DNA of 64,000 bases from Rhexocercosporidium sp. MPI-PUGE-AT-0058 (Eukaryota; Ascomycota; Leotiomycetes; Helotiales), in NCBI GenBank assembly GCA_020746875.1, contig JAGTJL010000010.1, positions 186,001-250,000 of the forward strand, written 5' to 3'. This document shows positions 61,121 to 64,000 of this stretch, one piece after another (position 1 is the stretch's first letter; every line of letters begins with the position of its first letter). The notes under the pieces were generated by a model, which saw nothing but the letters and a program-made list of their open reading frames with translations, had not been told where the DNA came from and made no database searches. Position numbers and translations under genes: made by a program.

Positions 61121-62528
61121 ATGCCATCACCGTCAGCTTCGCCCAGTCCATCCCCACCTCCCCTGTTTGTCAATAGGAAGCGCTCGTCGACCAAGAAACT
61201 TCTAGGACCTGCCTGGCAACAAGCTGTCACAGAAGTCATAGATGCACCGCAGCCAGAACCAAACTCAAAGGATTACACAATTGATCGCCTTCGCCTTGGC
61301 TTACAGTACGCGGATTCTCACCTTCGAAATCCAAATCGAACTCTGTCTCCTCTTGGAGTCATCGCTTTAACAACGTATAAGAACGCAATCGCTCGAGTCA
61401 TCGACCTTGAGAACGATGATACTCTAGATGATGATGAAGGGGTGAAAGCAGCTAAAGCAGCTTGGCTAGTCACGATTCGAGAGCACGAGGGCTACGCGCA
61501 GCATGCAGCTTGCGTCAAGTTACTCCCCATAAACACGTCAAAAATCCAAGACGAGATCATCAAGCTCCAACGCACAGTGTTCTATGCCCGATACGGTGAC
61601 ATCTTCGCAGATATTTGCAAGCAGATCAAAAGCCAAGCAGAGGTGAAGAAAGTGTTGGGCTGGCAGAGTCTGGCTCGCCAATACTGGACCCAGATTGACG
61701 TAAAGCTACAAGTCGAGAAGCCCTATTGGGAGCTGGTCTTGAAAGGTCAGCCAAACCATACAGCTTGTCCGACTCATATGGCGATCAATTCCGTGTGCTT
61801 GTCGACTGATTTCGAAATGAATGAGGTTCTCGTCATCATCCACCACTACGCCATTAGAAACGAACTGGTCCATTCAAATCTGGAGTTGCTGATCAAAGAA
61901 GGAAATTTCGTTGATTTGAGAACGAGACTTTACAACGACTGGTGTGACGTACCGAAAGTGATTGCCGCGTCTGATGGGCTTCAGGCTAGTCTGATGCAGC
62001 GCGTCATTCAAGCTATGATCGACAAGTGGTTTGACATCGGCAAGGTGATGCCCGAAAATCCACAAACATGGAAGGCATCGGAGGAATTGGAGAAATACTG
62101 TGCGACTCTACAGGGGCAATGCATCGAGGCTGATGCCATCAAGGAAATGAAAGGCATGATCACGCGTCAAGTCGCCAGAACTTTGCGAGACGAGCAACAG
62201 GAGCAAAAGCTGCTTGACGACATTGAGAAGAACTTTTCCATCTCCACAACACCAACCAAGAAACAAAAGAGAGTCGCTTCAAGCAAGCTGGAAGGGGAAA
62301 TCAAGAAAGCAAAGATGATTCATTCAGAATACAACAAGCTCAAGGCCATGGCCAGTGGGATCAGGAAGAAATCGGAGACGTACATTCCAAAAGTATGGTG
62401 CATTAGAACCACCGCCGGAAATTATACTGGATCCTCTCCTGAGCGACGGTGACGATGAAGAGGAAGATGATCAAGATCTACCTCTTGAATTTAGCGGAGA
62501 ACCCGACGAGGATTCGCCAGTGAACTGA
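61121..62528 (+). CDS. Unknown protein with Pro/Ser-rich N-terminus and acidic tail
   Basis: The open frame from ATG 61121 runs 443 residues to 62452. Residues 1-15 are Pro/Ser repeats; most of the rest is probably helical, with a basic patch near 375-405 (TPTKKQKRVASSK, EIKKAKMIHSEYNK) that could be a nuclear signal. At the end, the +1 frame encodes a convincing acidic tail from about 62407 to TGA 62526 (PPPEIILDPLL, DGDDEEEDDQDLPLEF). An intron at 62355-62406 (GTGGGA..TTAG, 52 nt) would join the two frames in phase and give 451 residues. Alternatively a one-base indel near 62400 broke the frame. No domain recognised. Confidence 0.7.
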
Positions 62529-62659
62529 TCCCTCGCATCTCTTAGCCGCAGGAAATATTCACTTGAAACGAAGACTGAGAATAACATCTGTGTTTGCTCT
62601 TCTATCGGCCAACTATTTACACTAGTACAGGGGACATAGGAAAGGATCGAAGGAGGCGT

Positions 62660-63461
62660 CTACAGCACCGAAAGGTCGCCGAACTTCTCCTATAAGGAAG
62701 TCAATAAGCTGCCATAGAAACAGGAGAGGGTGTTTTCAATGGCCAAACGTACCTTGTAGCCTGGTACAGACCAGCGTCCCTTGGAAACGAGTTGGGCCGT
62801 CTTCTCATCGATGTCTGGGCGGGCAGCAGCAACTTCGTCCTAAAGGCACATAGCAAATCAGTCTCATCCCTTGAATCCCATCCCATCAATGCAGTGATAC
62901 ATACCACAGTGAGGTCCTCAAATGGTCTCGCTTCCTCAATATTCTTCAATGTAGCAGCCAAATCCTTCAACTCCAAATCCACACGTCCCTTCGTCTCCTC
63001 GGCGTTCTTCACAGCCTGTGCCTCGAAAGCCTCAATGGCCTTGATCTGTCTGCCAACATCGTAGGTCGCGGGCTTGAATGTGGCAAAATGCTTCTCGATC
63101 TCTTCGACCACGGCTTGGTTCTTCAGGACGGACTTGTAGTGCGCGAAGTCGACCTTCGATGGCTGCTCCGAAAGGATCTGAACGCGACGACGAGCATCCT
63201 CGTTGCGCTTCTTGAAGGCCTGGAGGGACGCGGCGGTTTGGCCACGAAGACCGAGAGATTGGGTGACTTTCGCCCAGTCGAGCTTGAGTGCTGCACTTCG
63301 CTGTGAGGATAAATCTGTTAGCTGGGTGTCCTGAAGAGGAGGTGCGACATTCGGCACATCTCGGAGGTGGTTGTCAATTGAGACACTTCTCCTGAGCGTG
63401 GCAGAAGCTTCACAGATGGATTCGGAATCAATTGAGCGATTGAACTTACTCCGGCTGCCAT
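62660..63461 (-). CDS. ATP7: Mitochondrial ATP synthase subunit d
   Basis: Peripheral-stalk subunit of the F1Fo ATP synthase in the inner mitochondrial membrane. Exons 63461-63450, 63300-62905, 62839-62753 and 62689-62660 join in phase to give 174 residues, the usual fungal length. The start [16 protein letters not shown] and the ends [12 protein letters not shown] plus EKFGDLSVL are characteristic; the middle is a long charged helix. Exon 1 encodes only four residues (12 nt), followed by a 149-nt intron. The open frame running through intron 1 up to 63630 is not coding. It converges with the unknown gene at 61121, stop codons about 130 bp apart, so the 3' UTRs may overlap. Confidence 0.95.
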
Positions 63462-64000
63462 TTTGATGTGATTGGGAGGATTGGGGAGTGGAGAGTTGCG
63501 TTGAAGCGTCGTCAAAAGCTGGAGAGCTTCGGCAAAGAGCTAATTCTTTAATCACGTGATTGAGTACACCCAAAACATTCCGGGCTCCCTCGAACCCTGC
63601 GTATATTTCTCTGCAGTGCTTTGAGTACAACTCTACATTCCAGCTTTACCAATTTGATTTTGATTCTTCCTTGAGATGTAGATTATCGCATAGAGTTTTC
63701 TGAGCTGCTAACAGATTGATACCTTAGAAGTTTATTAATTGCACATTACACGTTCACCCGTATCACAGGGGAAATCAAAGTTGAAGAGAAAATGTGTAAA
63801 GTCCTGAGCATGTGGAATTGGAGTCCACTGGTGCTTTTCAGAATACATGTTTTCAGATGTAGATGCAAGCTATGCATTTTCCATCAAACCTCTTCCAACC
63901 AGCCTGGTTCAGTCCTGAAGCAAGACTGACAGGACGAGCTACCTAATCACCCTATATGCTTAGAGCCATAATAGAGTTGACTATATCATTGTCGTTCTCC
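63462..64000. other. Upstream region of ATP7
   Basis: Promoter of ATP7 and further upstream sequence to the window end. No gene seen. Confidence 0.6.

Noticed and set aside
62391..62404. 14-nt GT..AG intron joining frames in the unknown gene
   Set aside because: Too short for spliceosomal removal.
63301..63449. ATP7 frame extending upstream through intron 1
   Set aside because: The usual MAAGRSA start requires splicing of this segment.

Overview
The window is nuclear DNA of a filamentous ascomycete (Pezizomycotina). Genes carry many short introns (mostly 45-110 nt) with GT..AG borders and ctaac/ctgac-like branch sites. They include fungal markers such as Arg5,6, Fat1, an Rds1-type ferritin-like protein, DFG5/DCW1-type GH76 and a wall-related GT2 glycosyltransferase. 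Several families would fit Leotiomycetes (Helotiales), but that placement is inference. Splice models were built by hand; each exon set was checked for reading phase and against family motifs.

Layout. 1-1846: 3' part of a GT2 glycosyltransferase gene (+). 1847-6049: long, G/T-rich, C-poor intergenic DNA with microsatellites. 6050-7500: two-domain fasciclin GPI protein (+). 7501-11344: gene-poor DNA with a MITE-like 31-bp perfect inverted repeat. 11345-12371: family-2 (chloro)peroxidase pseudogene. 13664-16564: type II membrane GH3 beta-glucosidase. 17078-19341: four tandem small zinc-finger-like Cys-rich genes sharing a CCxC-x12-CxxC-x-H-xx-CxxC pattern, the most unusual feature here. 19655-20587: DUF5672 protein (-). 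21212-22865: MFS transporter (-). 24159-25464: SDR gene broken by one stop codon, behind an LTR-like stretch. 25570-26887: divergent transaldolase (-). 27451-28726: PrpF-like isomerase (-). 29201-30766: GH76 mannanase/transglycosidase (-). 32942-33936: synaptobrevin (+). 35144-37906: Arg5,6 (+). 39251-42106: Fat1-type acyl-CoA synthetase (-). 42953-44043: ferritin-like secreted protein (-). 45243-46869: glutamine synthetase-like protein (-). 48624-49976: SDR (+). 51807-52891: Yif1 (-). 52995-53457: small membrane protein (-). 54419-54874: hypothetical membrane protein (-). 55528-57781: SRP receptor alpha (+). 58057-59954: F-box protein with N-terminal hydrophobic segments (+). 61121-62528: unknown protein (+). 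62660-63461: ATP synthase subunit d (-).

How they relate. The left half is accessory-like: cell wall and secreted proteins, transporter, oxidoreductases, two decaying genes, repeats and the small-protein array. The right half is mostly housekeeping (arginine synthesis, secretion, mitochondrial ATP synthase). There is no polyketide or peptide synthase. The MFS / SDR / transaldolase / PrpF neighbours could be a small catabolic group, but that is only inference.
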